A stretch of 64,000 nt of DNA from positions 372,001-436,000 of the forward strand of contig JASBTZ010000003.1 of the NCBI GenBank assembly GCA_030148165.1, in the 5' to 3' direction. Below are positions 26,769 to 37,052 of this stretch, in pieces. A program made the translations under genes and the position numbers. Numbering within the stretch: the stretch's first letter is position 1; each line of letters starts with the position of its first letter. This DNA is from Bacteroidota bacterium. Lineage in GTDB: Bacteria > Bacteroidota > Bacteroidia > Flavobacteriales_D > Crocinitomicaceae. A model generated the notes under the pieces. That model made no database searches, was not told where the DNA came from, and saw only the letters and a program-made list of their open reading frames with translations.

Positions 26769-28295
26769 TTAAAATAAGCTGCTTATATTAAACGTCAACC
26801 CGGCGTAGATACCGAAATCGAATACACTATTTACAGGAATAATGGACCCTTCAACAACACTATCTCCAACACTAAGTCCTTCAAGCCTATTGATTTTCCC
26901 TCCAAAGCCTCCAAGATTGAAGATCACACGCTGAGTTTTTCCAATGATGAGTGATGTTCCCATCATATAAATAAATTCCTTGTCCCCTTCAGTTGGAACA
27001 CTTATACCAAAAGAACCGCCGAACATTAAGGGATTAGGTGTCTGTCGATAGAAATGGAACATCGTGGTTAAACTTGGTAGAAAAGCATCTCCCTGTACCT
27101 TATTAACAACTCCATTATCACTGTTATACGTAGCGTGTCCATCTATAAAACGCAGAAAGGAAACTCCAGCGCTTGAATTTATTCTTAGCCCCCCCTTAGT
27201 GGGTATATCAACGGTCCTGGTTTTTAGAACTTGTCCTGTCGAGTCGCCACCTTTCAATTCATAAAACTCCATGGTTACTGTTGTTACATCTAATTCGTTT
27301 TTCACAGAATATTCAAAATCAAAATCCGCATTCATAATCTGATCATAGGCTTCAAATGCATGGACGTAATCATTCTTGATTTTTTCCGGATTAAATTCAT
27401 CCATTAGATGATCTAGAGCTTCAAAAGTATTTGAGATTTCAGCGTATTTATAATTGATCTCCTGTTGAAAATCACTGATTTGTGAATAGAACACTCCATC
27501 TCCGACACTGGCTTTCATCTCTTCTATTGTTCCCACCACCATACTTTTCTGACTATTGTACAGGTTATACGCACCTTTGAAGCCATAATACGCGGATTGC
27601 ATATCATCCGTGCTTTCCTGCCACTTTGTTACGGCATTTTCCAAAGTTGGGGCGTCTAATACTTTGGAGATAAGACCATAGGCTCGTTGTTGCATTTCCT
27701 TGAGACCAATATCCTTATTCATTTGTAGTTTCACTAATTGCTCATTCACCAATTCTAAAACTACAAGATCAGTAAACACTTCCTTGATTAGTGACGTTTC
27801 ATCTGCAATTTTCTTCTGTGAGTTCTCCAGCATTAATCCCTGTTCTTCAATCTTCTTTCGTTCTGCTGGGTAATCCGCTGCCCCTGCACCTAAAGCAGAT
27901 TTCAATCCTTCCATTCCCTGAAACTTCCCGTCACTCCATAATGACTTATATATGTCCGAATTTTGAACCTCTCCAACTAACGCGTTAAAAGCTGTTGCTC
28001 CTTGGGCAAAGCTCTCCGAAAGAGCCGCCATTCCTTGTTGTGCTCCAATTGGTTCATCCTGCGTTGAATTCGTATTGAACTTGACGCCATAATAAAACGT
28101 ATTCAAATCTTCTATAACAAGTTTCGTTGGAACTTTAGAATAGCCATAAGGTTTTCTCGTCCTAACGGTATCTAAGTCCTTAGTAATCTTATAATAGGCA
28201 AATGATTCGTCTTGATAATTATATTTGATAATTGTTGACTGAGCCTTGGCGGATCCAATTATTAGTAAAGAGCAGGTGATCAAAGTGATTTTCAT
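26769..28295 (-). CDS. Exported protein with helical middle and barrel-like C-terminus
   Basis: A 508-aa protein with a signal peptide ending AKAQ (residue 19). It has a short beta N-domain (20-75), a long alpha-helical and probably coiled-coil middle (about 80-320, rich in Glu, Lys and Gln), then a beta-rich C-terminal part (about 330-508) with alternating patterns (FGGSFGISVP, IYAGLTFNISSLF). It ends in Phe, as outer-membrane proteins do. Family not recognised. It is the first gene of the operon with the papain-like and M48-like proteases, so it may be their membrane anchor, substrate or secretion partner. Confidence 0.6.
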   Translation of the reverse strand: MKITLITCSLLIIGSAKAQSTIIKYNYQDESFAYYKITKDLDTVRTRKPYGYSKVPTKLVIEDLNTFYYGVKFNTNSTQDEPIGAQQGMAALSESFAQGATAFNALVGEVQNSDIYKSLWSDGKFQGMEGLKSALGAGAADYPAERKKIEEQGLMLENSQKKIADETSLIKEVFTDLVVLELVNEQLVKLQMNKDIGLKEMQQRAYGLISKVLDAPTLENAVTKWQESTDDMQSAYYGFKGAYNLYNSQKSMVVGTIEEMKASVGDGVFYSQISDFQQEINYKYAEISNTFEALDHLMDEFNPEKIKNDYVHAFEAYDQIMNADFDFEYSVKNELDVTTVTMEFYELKGGDSTGQVLKTRTVDIPTKGGLRINSSAGVSFLRFIDGHATYNSDNGVVNKVQGDAFLPSLTTMFHFYRQTPNPLMFGGSFGISVPTEGDKEFIYMMGTSLIIGKTQRVIFNLGGFGGKINRLEGLSVGDSVVEGSIIPVNSVFDFGIYAGLTFNISSLF

Positions 28296-28397
28296 GTCAA
28301 TAGTGCTTTTTTAGAGAGCACTAAAATAAGTAATTTTATTTTTTTTATTCGCTCAAAGTATTGTATTCCTTACATTGAGTACTCTTAATCAAAACAT

Positions 28398-28428
28398 CAA
28401 AAAAAAAGCCCCCGTTTCCGGAGGCTTT
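28398..28428 (-). terminator. Rho-independent terminator of the M36 protease gene
   Basis: On the minus strand: agcctcc, loop ggaaac, gggggct, then nine T. It lies just after the stop at 28447, separating the M36 gene from the downstream operon. Confidence 0.85.
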
Positions 28429-28446
28429 CTATTTGTATTTAAATGA

Positions 28447-31400
28447 TTATTGTTTAACCAATCGAACTCTTACGCTGGCACCATCTGAAGTGTTTACTTC
28501 GATGACGTATACGCCAGGTGCTTCGTTCAAGCTGTAAACTACAGAATCTGTTCCGCTGTACGTACGCTCATCAACTAATTGACCTAGCATATTTATCAGA
28601 CGTATTGAAACTTCATCATTGATGTCAGCTAAATTGATAAACACCTCTCCATCTGTTGGATTCGGGTAAAGTTCAATTCCTGCATACATATGACTATCCT
28701 CCAATCCAAGCTCTGTGATCGGGAAACATGCTGATGTATCACTACAGCCATTCTCTGTAATAATTACCGCATAGTTGCCATTCACTGCTGCCTGGAACAT
28801 TTGATTCGTGTCACCGGTCGGTGCATAATTGTTATCACAATCTACCCACTGATAGCTTGCAAAGTTTAAGTCTGCAAATAAAGTAACTGCATCAACATAA
28901 CTTACCGATGTACTTGACACGTTCTCGATCGTCAGGTTCAGTGTGATGATTGAATCACATCCTTCAGCGCTCGTCAGTGTCGTTGAATAAATCCCTGTTG
29001 ATGTATAAGTCTGACTGTTTGCAGGCCATACGTACTGACCACATGACGTCACCGTTTCAGTAGATGAGACACTGTTATTGATTGTCAGATCCAAAGTCAC
29101 CACAGAATCACAGCCTGCAGCATTCGTAAGTGTTTCGGTATACGTTCCGGAGGAAGTATACGTCTGACCATTAGCTGACCAGGTGTAATTATCACATGAC
29201 GCAACTGTTTCTGTACTCGCTGAAGGCTGAAGAATAACCAGGTTCAATGTTGCCGTACTATCACATCCTGCTGCATTTACCAAAGTAGTTGAGTAAAATC
29301 CGGAAGAAGTATAGGTCTGACCGTTAGCAGGCCATGTATACGTAACACATTCCGATACAGACTCAGATCCTGCTGTCGGCTGATTAATCGTTAAGTATAA
29401 GGTCACAATCGAATCACATCCAGACGACGCCATCAACGTGGTGTCATAAGTACCACTTGTTGTATATGTCTGCCCTGTTGTTCCCCATGTATAAGAAGAG
29501 CAAGCTGTTGCGCTCTGACTTGTACTAGCTGTCGATGACATCGTTAAATTCAATGTAATGACAGAATCACAGCCGGCAGTTGACGTTAATATTTCGGTGT
29601 ATGTACCCGAGCTTGTATACGTTTGACTGTTCACAGGCCATAAGTAAGAACCACAAGCTCCTACTGTCTGTGTTTCACTCGTGCTGTTATTGATAGTCAG
29701 ATCCAAGGTTACGATCGAATCACATCCAGCGGCGTTTACAAGTGTCGTGGTATACGTACCTGAATTTGTATACGTCTGACTGTTTGCTGCCCATGTATAT
29801 GAATCACAATCTGCAGCTGTTTCATTTCCGGTTGAGTTACCCGAAATAGTCAGGTTTAATGTTACTGTTGAGTCACACCCTGTAGAGCTCAATAAAACCG
29901 TTTGATACGAACCTGTAGAAGTATATGTCTGTCCATTCGCAGCCCATGTATAAGATCCACATGCCGTTGCGTTTTCAGTTCCCGTTACGTTCACCATACC
30001 AGGTGGTAGGTCAAATGCCTCTACCTGATCCGTACGACTGTTAACACTTCCCTGATCTGCTGAGAACCCGAGTCCCCTCGCTGCAAATGCATTCCAGATT
30101 AAACACTGGTGAATACCTCCATATAATATTTGATCTGCTTGAAGAATCGCATCACGACCATCCTCAAATCCAGGATTACATGTTTGAAGTGCCATTCCCT
30201 GCATTACGAGTTCCATTGCAATGTTATTACCTCCTGTTCCCGTGTATAGATCCGGATCAAAACCGTACTCATCAATGAATGCCCAGGTCATATCCCAAAG
30301 CATCGTACACCAAATGAATCCAATTCCATGCGGCTGAGAAATAGCTCCTGTATTATTCGTTCCATCATATGTCCAGCCGTTAACAGCAAAGTTTGTGTTA
30401 TATGGAGCTGGTCGGATTCCAACACCTGTTGTTGGTTCACCCGTTACGAATGTTCCGATACCTCTATTATCAGTTGAAAGATCTCCCGGTTCGATTGTCA
30501 TCATTAGTGAGAACCAATCTGACCATCCTTCACCCATTTGTTCTGCATTACTTAGACAGTTGGTGTTAGAAGGTCCTCCAGTCAATCTGTTTGAAATACC
30601 GTGACCGTATTCGTGAGCGATAATTCCATTGTCAAAATCACCATCCTGATCAAATACTCCTGGATCAACAATCGTCGCATTCACAGTTCCACCGCCTTCA
30701 ATTTCAGCGATAATCGCTGCGCCATCAGCCTGGCTGATCATCAAAGAAGGAATGGTTACGTTTCCTCCACAAACTCCACCACCCATGTTGATGAGTCCCG
30801 GAACATTATTTACTATGATTACAGCGAGTGCACCGTTGTTTTGTGCAGATTCCACCTTGCAACCGAACTCACAAGTTCCTCTTCGAATCAGTACTATCTT
30901 ACCGTTTTGTGCTGCTGCGTTCACTGCTGCTTCACAAGCATCGTACTCATCCGGCACGTTGTCATCAAAAATGACAATATCCTCCGTAATAGGCGTTGTC
31001 GGAATTGGCGGTCCAAATTGCGCCGCTGTAGACGCATACGGTCCGGACAATGGTGCTGGTGAATTCACAGTTAGGTAATCTGCACCAGAGCTCGACCATA
31101 AATACATTTGCATTCTTGGATTGTTTCCATCCGGTGGAGTTGAGAAGTTTGCATTGTTCATTCCTCCTCCATCTTGTGCTTCAGCATAAACATAATCTGA
31201 AGCGGCGCCACCATTACCATAATTGTTTTCCTGGAAATTCCCTCCTTGCTCATCAAAACCGTAGTGATACCATACATCGTGCATCATGTTATTCATATAG
31301 AACAAGTTGGTGATCGCAGGATCCAGATAGTTATTTGGATTCTGAGCCATGTTCAATGGAAAGTCGAAATCCAATGAAGCACCTCCATCAGGCATATAAC

Positions 31401-32337
31401 CTACGCCATTATTGTCATTCATATCTTCCGTAGCACGTACATTGTTTCCCTGAGTCCATGTGAAATCAGCACCCGGATTCCCATCATCATCATGCCAGCC
31501 ATAAGGAGATGCTACGGGATCATAAGGTCCAACTACTAATGAGCGTCCCCCATGATTCGGGCTTTCAACCGGTAAAGCAAATACATTATACTGATCCGTT
31601 CCCGGAGGTGGCGGCATCATTACCGTCACTAATTTTTCTTCCGCTTCCGGTTTAACAGTTTGACCATGTCTGTGAGACGTATGATCACTTTCGAGACCAA
31701 ACTCACAATTTAAAACCCAATCAACCCTATTCAACTCGTTGCCTGTTACAGCATCGATACGAATGCTCCACCAATGCTGCGAATCCATTGTATAAATAGA
31801 AAGATCCCATGCCAGTCTCAATTCCTCATTAACGGGAACATACATGAGTCTTACCGGAATATCTTCCTGTGAAATCTCTCCTTTTTCAAAAAGATACTCA
31901 TCACCTTTTTTGTGGATTAATTCGGGCACATCACTATTGTCAATTGCCAGAAAGTTACAAGCAGCTTGTATCGAAGCTTCTGCCTCAAAACCGGGCTTTT
32001 CTGTATTAATCTTTTTGTCAATGTTCTTAATCAGCTTGTTACCTGTTAACAACACACGGTCTTTAACGATTGCAAAGGTACCCATGGCATTGTACACCGG
32101 AAGATTATTTACTTCTTGTGTAATGTATACATAGGTAATTCCGCGATCGCTGTCGGTTCGTTGATCAGAAATATACCAGTTCTTCAGGTCGGTATCAGAC
32201 AAGCCTAAATCTTCCTGATATTCATTCAGATAATTTTTAATGCTTGTTTCAACTCGTTGACCAAATAAAGGAGTAGTTAGGACTGATAGTGCAATACTTA
32301 AGTTCAATAAATTGCGTTTCATAGTCATTTGGTTCAT
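28447..32337 (-). CDS. T9SS-secreted M36 (fungalysin-type) metalloprotease
   Basis: A 1296-aa protein with a signal peptide ending LFGQ. The initiator may be any of three Met within the first six residues. An FTP/PepSY-like propeptide (about 30-200) precedes the M36 domain: IAHEYGHGISNRL with zinc ligands His575 and His579, catalytic Glu576, and EGWSDW, whose Glu603 is the likely third ligand. A PA domain (about 440-560, with RRGTCEFGCK) is inserted before the zinc site. Residues about 780-1140 are seven tandem ~46-aa repeats, then a type A sorting domain (LYPNPTDGEVFINL ... VRLVKQ). It is probably an extracellular digestive or processing protease delivered by T9SS. It stands alone with its own terminator. 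Confidence 0.88.
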   Translation of the reverse strand: MNQMTMKRNLLNLSIALSVLTTPLFGQRVETSIKNYLNEYQEDLGLSDTDLKNWYISDQRTDSDRGITYVYITQEVNNLPVYNAMGTFAIVKDRVLLTGNKLIKNIDKKINTEKPGFEAEASIQAACNFLAIDNSDVPELIHKKGDEYLFEKGEISQEDIPVRLMYVPVNEELRLAWDLSIYTMDSQHWWSIRIDAVTGNELNRVDWVLNCEFGLESDHTSHRHGQTVKPEAEEKLVTVMMPPPPGTDQYNVFALPVESPNHGGRSLVVGPYDPVASPYGWHDDDGNPGADFTWTQGNNVRATEDMNDNNGVGYMPDGGASLDFDFPLNMAQNPNNYLDPAITNLFYMNNMMHDVWYHYGFDEQGGNFQENNYGNGGAASDYVYAEAQDGGGMNNANFSTPPDGNNPRMQMYLWSSSGADYLTVNSPAPLSGPYASTAAQFGPPIPTTPITEDIVIFDDNVPDEYDACEAAVNAAAQNGKIVLIRRGTCEFGCKVESAQNNGALAVIIVNNVPGLINMGGGVCGGNVTIPSLMISQADGAAIIAEIEGGGTVNATIVDPGVFDQDGDFDNGIIAHEYGHGISNRLTGGPSNTNCLSNAEQMGEGWSDWFSLMMTIEPGDLSTDNRGIGTFVTGEPTTGVGIRPAPYNTNFAVNGWTYDGTNNTGAISQPHGIGFIWCTMLWDMTWAFIDEYGFDPDLYTGTGGNNIAMELVMQGMALQTCNPGFEDGRDAILQADQILYGGIHQCLIWNAFAARGLGFSADQGSVNSRTDQVEAFDLPPGMVNVTGTENATACGSYTWAANGQTYTSTGSYQTVLLSSTGCDSTVTLNLTISGNSTGNETAADCDSYTWAANSQTYTNSGTYTTTLVNAAGCDSIVTLDLTINNSTSETQTVGACGSYLWPVNSQTYTSSGTYTEILTSTAGCDSVITLNLTMSSTASTSQSATACSSYTWGTTGQTYTTSGTYDTTLMASSGCDSIVTLYLTINQPTAGSESVSECVTYTWPANGQTYTSSGFYSTTLVNAAGCDSTATLNLVILQPSASTETVASCDNYTWSANGQTYTSSGTYTETLTNAAGCDSVVTLDLTINNSVSSTETVTSCGQYVWPANSQTYTSTGIYSTTLTSAEGCDSIITLNLTIENVSSTSVSYVDAVTLFADLNFASYQWVDCDNNYAPTGDTNQMFQAAVNGNYAVIITENGCSDTSACFPITELGLEDSHMYAGIELYPNPTDGEVFINLADINDEVSIRLINMLGQLVDERTYSGTDSVVYSLNEAPGVYVIEVNTSDGASVRVRLVKQ
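28912..29992 (-). repeat. Seven tandem coding repeats in the M36 protease
   Basis: Each unit is about 46 aa and contains C-x2-Y-x-W, QTYT-x-(S/T)G-x-Y, GCDS and an LxLTI-like strand. Units differ at the DNA level, so this is an old array kept by selection rather than a fresh expansion. Two conserved Cys per unit suggest a disulfide-stapled beta module between enzyme and sorting domain. Confidence 0.85.
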
Positions 32338-32534
32338 GTCGCCTCATTAATGCACAGACAACCACCCGAACTTCATCGAGCAGCAGTAGTTCTGTACTAT
32401 AATGATTTTGCACTGAATCTCAAGCAGAACGCTAGAAGACTCAAAGTTAAGGCAACGGTTTATTAATCAATTATAGTTTTAGCTCTATAAATTTAAGATT
32501 TAAAATCGAGAAAATGAGCAATTTGACCTACGAA

Positions 32535-33683
32535 TTACATCATTTCGATTTTAACCGGCACACCCTTCTGCCCCATTTGTTTCAGGAAGCGAATATGAGA
32601 GCGAAATGCCTTCCAGAATGATTGGTATTGATATTTGTAACCATACTCTTCAGCAGTATCCCGAATGATGCGTGTAATCGCGCTATAGTGAACATGGCAA
32701 TAATGCGGGAATACGTGATGTGCAACGTGCTGATTTAACGCTCCTGTTATAAAGGTTAGTACCGGGTTAAATGGGGCATAATCAGTTGTTACTTTTAACT
32801 GATGTAAAATCCAACTATCCTCGATGTGACCCGCGTCATCTTCTTCCGGAAATGGTTGCCCTTCAATTAAGTGGACAAAAAGGAATATGCTTGTCAACAT
32901 GATGCCCAGGCACATATACATCACCAGAATCCCAACTGCAATCTGCCACCATGGAAGATCAAGGATAAAGAATGGTAAAACGATCTGATAGCCTATGGCT
33001 ATAATCTTAGTAACAAACAGTATAACCCACTCTTTTGCAGGATGTTTTTCGTACTGATTATTCCCCATTCTCGTCATGGAGAACAGTTGGAAGTCCTTTA
33101 CCAATAAAAGAAACAACCCAAAGAATGGCCACAGTAGCGGAAGGTAGATATATTGATATTTAAATATTGGTGCCCACTTATGATACTTATGTATTCTCGC
33201 TACTCCTACATTTTCGTTGTCCATATCCGCATGCGGAATATTCGTAAATGAATGGTGCGAAAGATTATGCTTGATATTCCAAATGTATTGCGTGATTCCA
33301 ACCAGGTTCATTGCATATGCCAACACCTTGTTAACCTTATTGTTCCTGGCGTAAGCATTGTGCGAAGCATCGTGCCCGATATTGAATGCGATGAAAGCCA
33401 GGTTACACCCGAAGAGAATTGCGAATAATAAGCGTTGATAAGGCTTAATGTCAGAAAATACAGCCATGTAGTACGCGAAGAAGAAAATACCTATAAAAAC
33501 TAAGCTTTTCATGACCATTACCCAATTCGCCTTTGGGCTAATGTTGTTATCCGTAAAATATGCTGCTACGCGTCTTTTTACTTCATCTGAAAACTCTTTC
33601 CCATTTTGTCCAAACTTTATTGGCCTTAATACCTCGTATTTTGTATTTACTTCCGTTACCCCAATCTCGAACTGCTTCTCCAC
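32535..33683 (-). CDS. Membrane fatty acid desaturase
   Basis: A 382-aa acyl-lipid or acyl-CoA desaturase that introduces a double bond using a di-iron centre. All three histidine boxes are present: HDASH at 104-108, HNLSHH at 139-144 and QHVAHH at 318-323. Membrane segments lie at about 60-78, 86-103, 170-195 and 225-270. The start is GTG at 33683, because the conserved-looking N-terminus begins there and a TACCTTTG promoter lies 25 bases upstream. Regiospecificity cannot be told from sequence. It probably adjusts membrane fluidity. It is divergent from the AsmA-like gene and has no operon partner. Confidence 0.9.
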   Translation of the reverse strand: MEKQFEIGVTEVNTKYEVLRPIKFGQNGKEFSDEVKRRVAAYFTDNNISPKANWVMVMKSLVFIGIFFFAYYMAVFSDIKPYQRLLFAILFGCNLAFIAFNIGHDASHNAYARNNKVNKVLAYAMNLVGITQYIWNIKHNLSHHSFTNIPHADMDNENVGVARIHKYHKWAPIFKYQYIYLPLLWPFFGLFLLLVKDFQLFSMTRMGNNQYEKHPAKEWVILFVTKIIAIGYQIVLPFFILDLPWWQIAVGILVMYMCLGIMLTSIFLFVHLIEGQPFPEEDDAGHIEDSWILHQLKVTTDYAPFNPVLTFITGALNQHVAHHVFPHYCHVHYSAITRIIRDTAEEYGYKYQYQSFWKAFRSHIRFLKQMGQKGVPVKIEMM

Positions 33684-33707
33684 AACTACTTAGTTTTAAA
33701 TTCAGTG

Positions 33708-33715
33708 CAAAGGTA
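33708..33715 (-). promoter_or_regulatory. -7 promoter element of the desaturase gene
   Basis: TACCTTTG on the minus strand is an exact TAnnTTTG match. It predicts a leader of about 20 bases before the GTG start. Confidence 0.55.
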
Positions 33716-33830
33716 AGGAATCATCCACCATTTAAAAATGATAGGGATTAGTTTTTTAAACCGAGCATGTGGATATCCTGATTAAGTATTAGCTATGATT
33801 TGAATAAGACTGATAATTGCGTTATTTTTA

Positions 33831-36800
33831 TTGGACTTCTCGAAATTGGAAAAGATTAAAAAATTAATTAACAAGTGGGTGCGAAGCAGGCGTTTCTGGA
33901 AACGATTTGCACTGTTATTCTTTGGGTTACCAACTCTTCTGTTTCTGGTCTTGACCCTCTACGTCTATGTAAAACAAGATGAAATCGTCCAGGATCTCGT
34001 GAGCGATATGAATAAGGATTTTATGGGTGCTACAGAGATTGAAGACTCGCATATATCCATGTTTGCCAATTTCCCTTACATCTCAATCGATCTTGAAAAT
34101 TTCAGGATCTATGAAACAAAAGACATGAACCAAACACCCCTGGTAGATGTTCATGACGTATATATTGGTTTTAACCTGTGGACGATCATCACGGGTAAAA
34201 TGGAAATTAAAAAGATCAAGCTGAAAGATGGTGAGATTAACCTGGTTCAGCACAAAGATGGTCAGTTTAATATTGTGAAAGCGCTCAGCCCTGAGAAGGA
34301 AATAGAGAGCCCTGAAGAAGAGTTTCATCTCGACTTAAAAAAGATATCACTTGAAAACATCGACATCAGTAAATTAAACGAAGCTAATAATCTAAAGATC
34401 GAGGCTTTTGTTCAGGACGCGCATTCAAAATTCAAAACAAACGATGAACATATTAAGACATCACTTGATGCCCGCTTCATACTGAACCTGATAAAAGATG
34501 GTGATACCACTTTCCTTAAACACAAACATCTTGATTTAGAAACCAATATCGATTTTGAAAAAGGCGTTGATATCATGACCATTTCTCCGACAGAACTTCA
34601 TTTGGAGGGAGCGCAGTTTGGAATGGAAGGTAGCATTGATTTCCTGAACGACGTATTTCTGGATCTGAAGTTTGAAGCGAAAAAGCACAATTTCGATCTT
34701 TTTATAGCACTAGCCCCTGAAAGCGTGATGCACACCCTCAAAGAATTTAAAAATGAAGGAGACATATACATTGAATCCACAATTAAGGGTAAATCGATCA
34801 ATGGGCACAATCCCGATGTTGAACTCAAATTTGGATGTAAAAATGGCTCAATTATAAACCCGAATACCCAAAAGAAATTAAGTGCGATAAACTTTGATGG
34901 ACATTTCACGAATGGAAAGGATAATGACGTCTCCACAATGGAATTCAATCTGAAGAACTTTTCCGCAAAACCGGAGGCAGGTACATTTAACGCCAATATT
35001 GACGTTAAAGATTTTAGAGCGCCCGAAATAGACCTGGATTTACAGTCTACCTTTAAAATGAAATTTATAGATGACTTTCTGGATCTTGAAGAGATCAGCG
35101 ACGTCACAGGAGATGCTTCAATCGACATCAAATACAGAGACGTTATCGATCTGGAAAACCCACAGCACGCTTTATCGAGACTAAATGAGGAATATGAAAT
35201 GCAGATCAACTTAAATGATCTGGGATTCAAAATGAAATCCTATGATATCCCTGTTTCCCACTTCGATCTTGAGACAAAGATTCACGGGCATTTAGCTACG
35301 ATAATAAAATGTGACCTCGAATTGGGTAAATCTGATTTGAACATGATTGGAACCATTGACGATCTACCCGCTATCATTCACCACACAGACATTCCTGTAG
35401 ACACAAGATTAAAGATCAAGAGCTCTTACCTCAATTTGTACGAACTTACCGGGTCTGACAGCACGAAGAGCGTAAACGAAGAGATTCGCAATCTATCGCT
35501 GGATTTTGACTTTAAAGCATCTGCTCGTTCTTTCACTGAGTCCAAATATCTTCCTGTCGGTGAGTTCTTTATTGAAAACCTTTATGCAGAACTACTCCAC
35601 TATCCGCACAAACTACATGATTTCCATGCGGACATTTTTGTAGAAGACCGGGACTTGAGAGTTGTCGACTTCAAAGGCATGATTGACAAGAGTGACTTCT
35701 TGTTTACTGGTAAACTTGAGCATTACGAAAAGTGGTTTGACGAACATCCAGGAGGTGACTCTAATATCGAGTTTGATCTTTATTCAAACATGCTTCAGTT
35801 AGAGTCATTGTTTACCTACAAAGGCGACAATTACGTTCCGGAAGAATACAGACACGAGGAGTTTGACAACCTTCATGTACATGGCTGGACATATCTTCAT
35901 TACGCAGACGAGTTGAAATCAATGGATTTGAACATTGATAAATTTGAAGCCAAAATGAAGGTACATCCATTGCGATTTGAAAACTTTAAAGGTCGCGTTC
36001 ATTACGAAGATGAACATTTAGTGGTTGAAGATTTCCACGGTAAACTTGGTCACTCAAATTTCAAAACAACGCTTCATTATTATCTGGGGGATAATGAGAA
36101 AATCAAGAAAAGAGACAATCACTTCAGTCTTGTAGCCACGCGGCTTGACGTGGATCAACTCATTAAATACAACCCTGCACCGGCCATAAAACGCAATAAG
36201 CAAATGATCACAGAAGAGACCGTTGATCACGATGCCGGATTCAATATCTATGAGTTGCCATTTACCGATATGACCTACCACATAGATGTGGGACATTTTA
36301 ATTACCATCGCTTTTTAATGAAAAACGTCAAGGGTGAACTACATACCACACCGGATCACTACCTGCATATTGACCATTTGGTTATGGATGCGGCCGGAGG
36401 TCATTTTGATATCACAGGATATTTTAATGGCTCCAATCCGGATCTGATATACTTAAAACCAAGGATTGAAGCAACGAATATTGATCTGGATAAACTCATG
36501 TTTAAGTTTGAGAATTTCGGACAGGACCACGTCGTTTCGGAAAACCTACATGGTAAGTTCACGGGAGTGATAACAGGTAAAATTCATGTCCATAACGATT
36601 TGGTGCCAAAGATTGACGACTCGGAGATACACATGGACCTGGATGTAACGCATGGCAGACTTGAAAACTACTCCATCCTCTCCTACATGTCAGATTATTT
36701 TAAGGATAAAAACCTCAACAAGGTATTATTCGACACACTCAATAATCACGTAGACCTGGTCAATGGCGAAATGGTAATACCTGCAATGAAGATTAATTCA

Positions 36801-37052
36801 TCGTTGGGGCACATGGAAATTTCCGGAAAGCAAGATATCAATGGCAACATGGAGTACTACTTAAAAATTCCATGGCGAATGATCTCGTCTACAGCTTCTT
36901 CAAAACTATTTGGTAGAAAGAAGGAAGAAATAGACCCCGAACGAGAAGATGAAATCATTTACGCGAAGGATAAGGAGCGGTATGTCAACGTAATCATTAC
37001 CGGCGACGAAAATGGCTACAATTTCAAGCTAGGCAAGAAAAAGAGGAATTAG
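33831..37052 (+). CDS. AsmA-like envelope protein
   Basis: A 1073-aa protein with a TTG start at 33831. It has a short basic cytoplasmic N-terminus, one membrane helix (about residues 26-48), then about 1000 residues of repetitive beta structure. AsmA-type features include an N-terminal SHISMFANFPYISIDLENF segment and repeats of the type KIKKIKLKDGEINL. The C-terminus (NGEMVIPAMKINSSLGHMEISG) is typical of the AsmA C-terminal region. AsmA-like proteins are thought to bridge the periplasm and move lipids to the outer membrane. The 3' end overlaps the convergent DUF2490 gene by 4 nt. It is rich in His, Asp and Lys in the middle part. Confidence 0.8.
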   Translation: MDFSKLEKIKKLINKWVRSRRFWKRFALLFFGLPTLLFLVLTLYVYVKQDEIVQDLVSDMNKDFMGATEIEDSHISMFANFPYISIDLENFRIYETKDMNQTPLVDVHDVYIGFNLWTIITGKMEIKKIKLKDGEINLVQHKDGQFNIVKALSPEKEIESPEEEFHLDLKKISLENIDISKLNEANNLKIEAFVQDAHSKFKTNDEHIKTSLDARFILNLIKDGDTTFLKHKHLDLETNIDFEKGVDIMTISPTELHLEGAQFGMEGSIDFLNDVFLDLKFEAKKHNFDLFIALAPESVMHTLKEFKNEGDIYIESTIKGKSINGHNPDVELKFGCKNGSIINPNTQKKLSAINFDGHFTNGKDNDVSTMEFNLKNFSAKPEAGTFNANIDVKDFRAPEIDLDLQSTFKMKFIDDFLDLEEISDVTGDASIDIKYRDVIDLENPQHALSRLNEEYEMQINLNDLGFKMKSYDIPVSHFDLETKIHGHLATIIKCDLELGKSDLNMIGTIDDLPAIIHHTDIPVDTRLKIKSSYLNLYELTGSDSTKSVNEEIRNLSLDFDFKASARSFTESKYLPVGEFFIENLYAELLHYPHKLHDFHADIFVEDRDLRVVDFKGMIDKSDFLFTGKLEHYEKWFDEHPGGDSNIEFDLYSNMLQLESLFTYKGDNYVPEEYRHEEFDNLHVHGWTYLHYADELKSMDLNIDKFEAKMKVHPLRFENFKGRVHYEDEHLVVEDFHGKLGHSNFKTTLHYYLGDNEKIKKRDNHFSLVATRLDVDQLIKYNPAPAIKRNKQMITEETVDHDAGFNIYELPFTDMTYHIDVGHFNYHRFLMKNVKGELHTTPDHYLHIDHLVMDAAGGHFDITGYFNGSNPDLIYLKPRIEATNIDLDKLMFKFENFGQDHVVSENLHGKFTGVITGKIHVHNDLVPKIDDSEIHMDLDVTHGRLENYSILSYMSDYFKDKNLNKVLFDTLNNHVDLVNGEMVIPAMKINSSLGHMEISGKQDINGNMEYYLKIPWRMISSTASSKLFGRKKEEIDPEREDEIIYAKDKERYVNVIITGDENGYNFKLGKKKRN

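Noticed and set aside
30601-31062. Plus-strand ORF of 153 codons inside the M36 gene
   Set aside because: It lies opposite the zinc-site and PA-domain coding sequence, and its product has low-complexity, non-protein-like composition.
34598-35230. Minus-strand ORF of 210 codons inside the AsmA-like gene
   Set aside because: It is fully antisense to a well-supported gene, Ser- and Phe-rich, with no recognisable domain.
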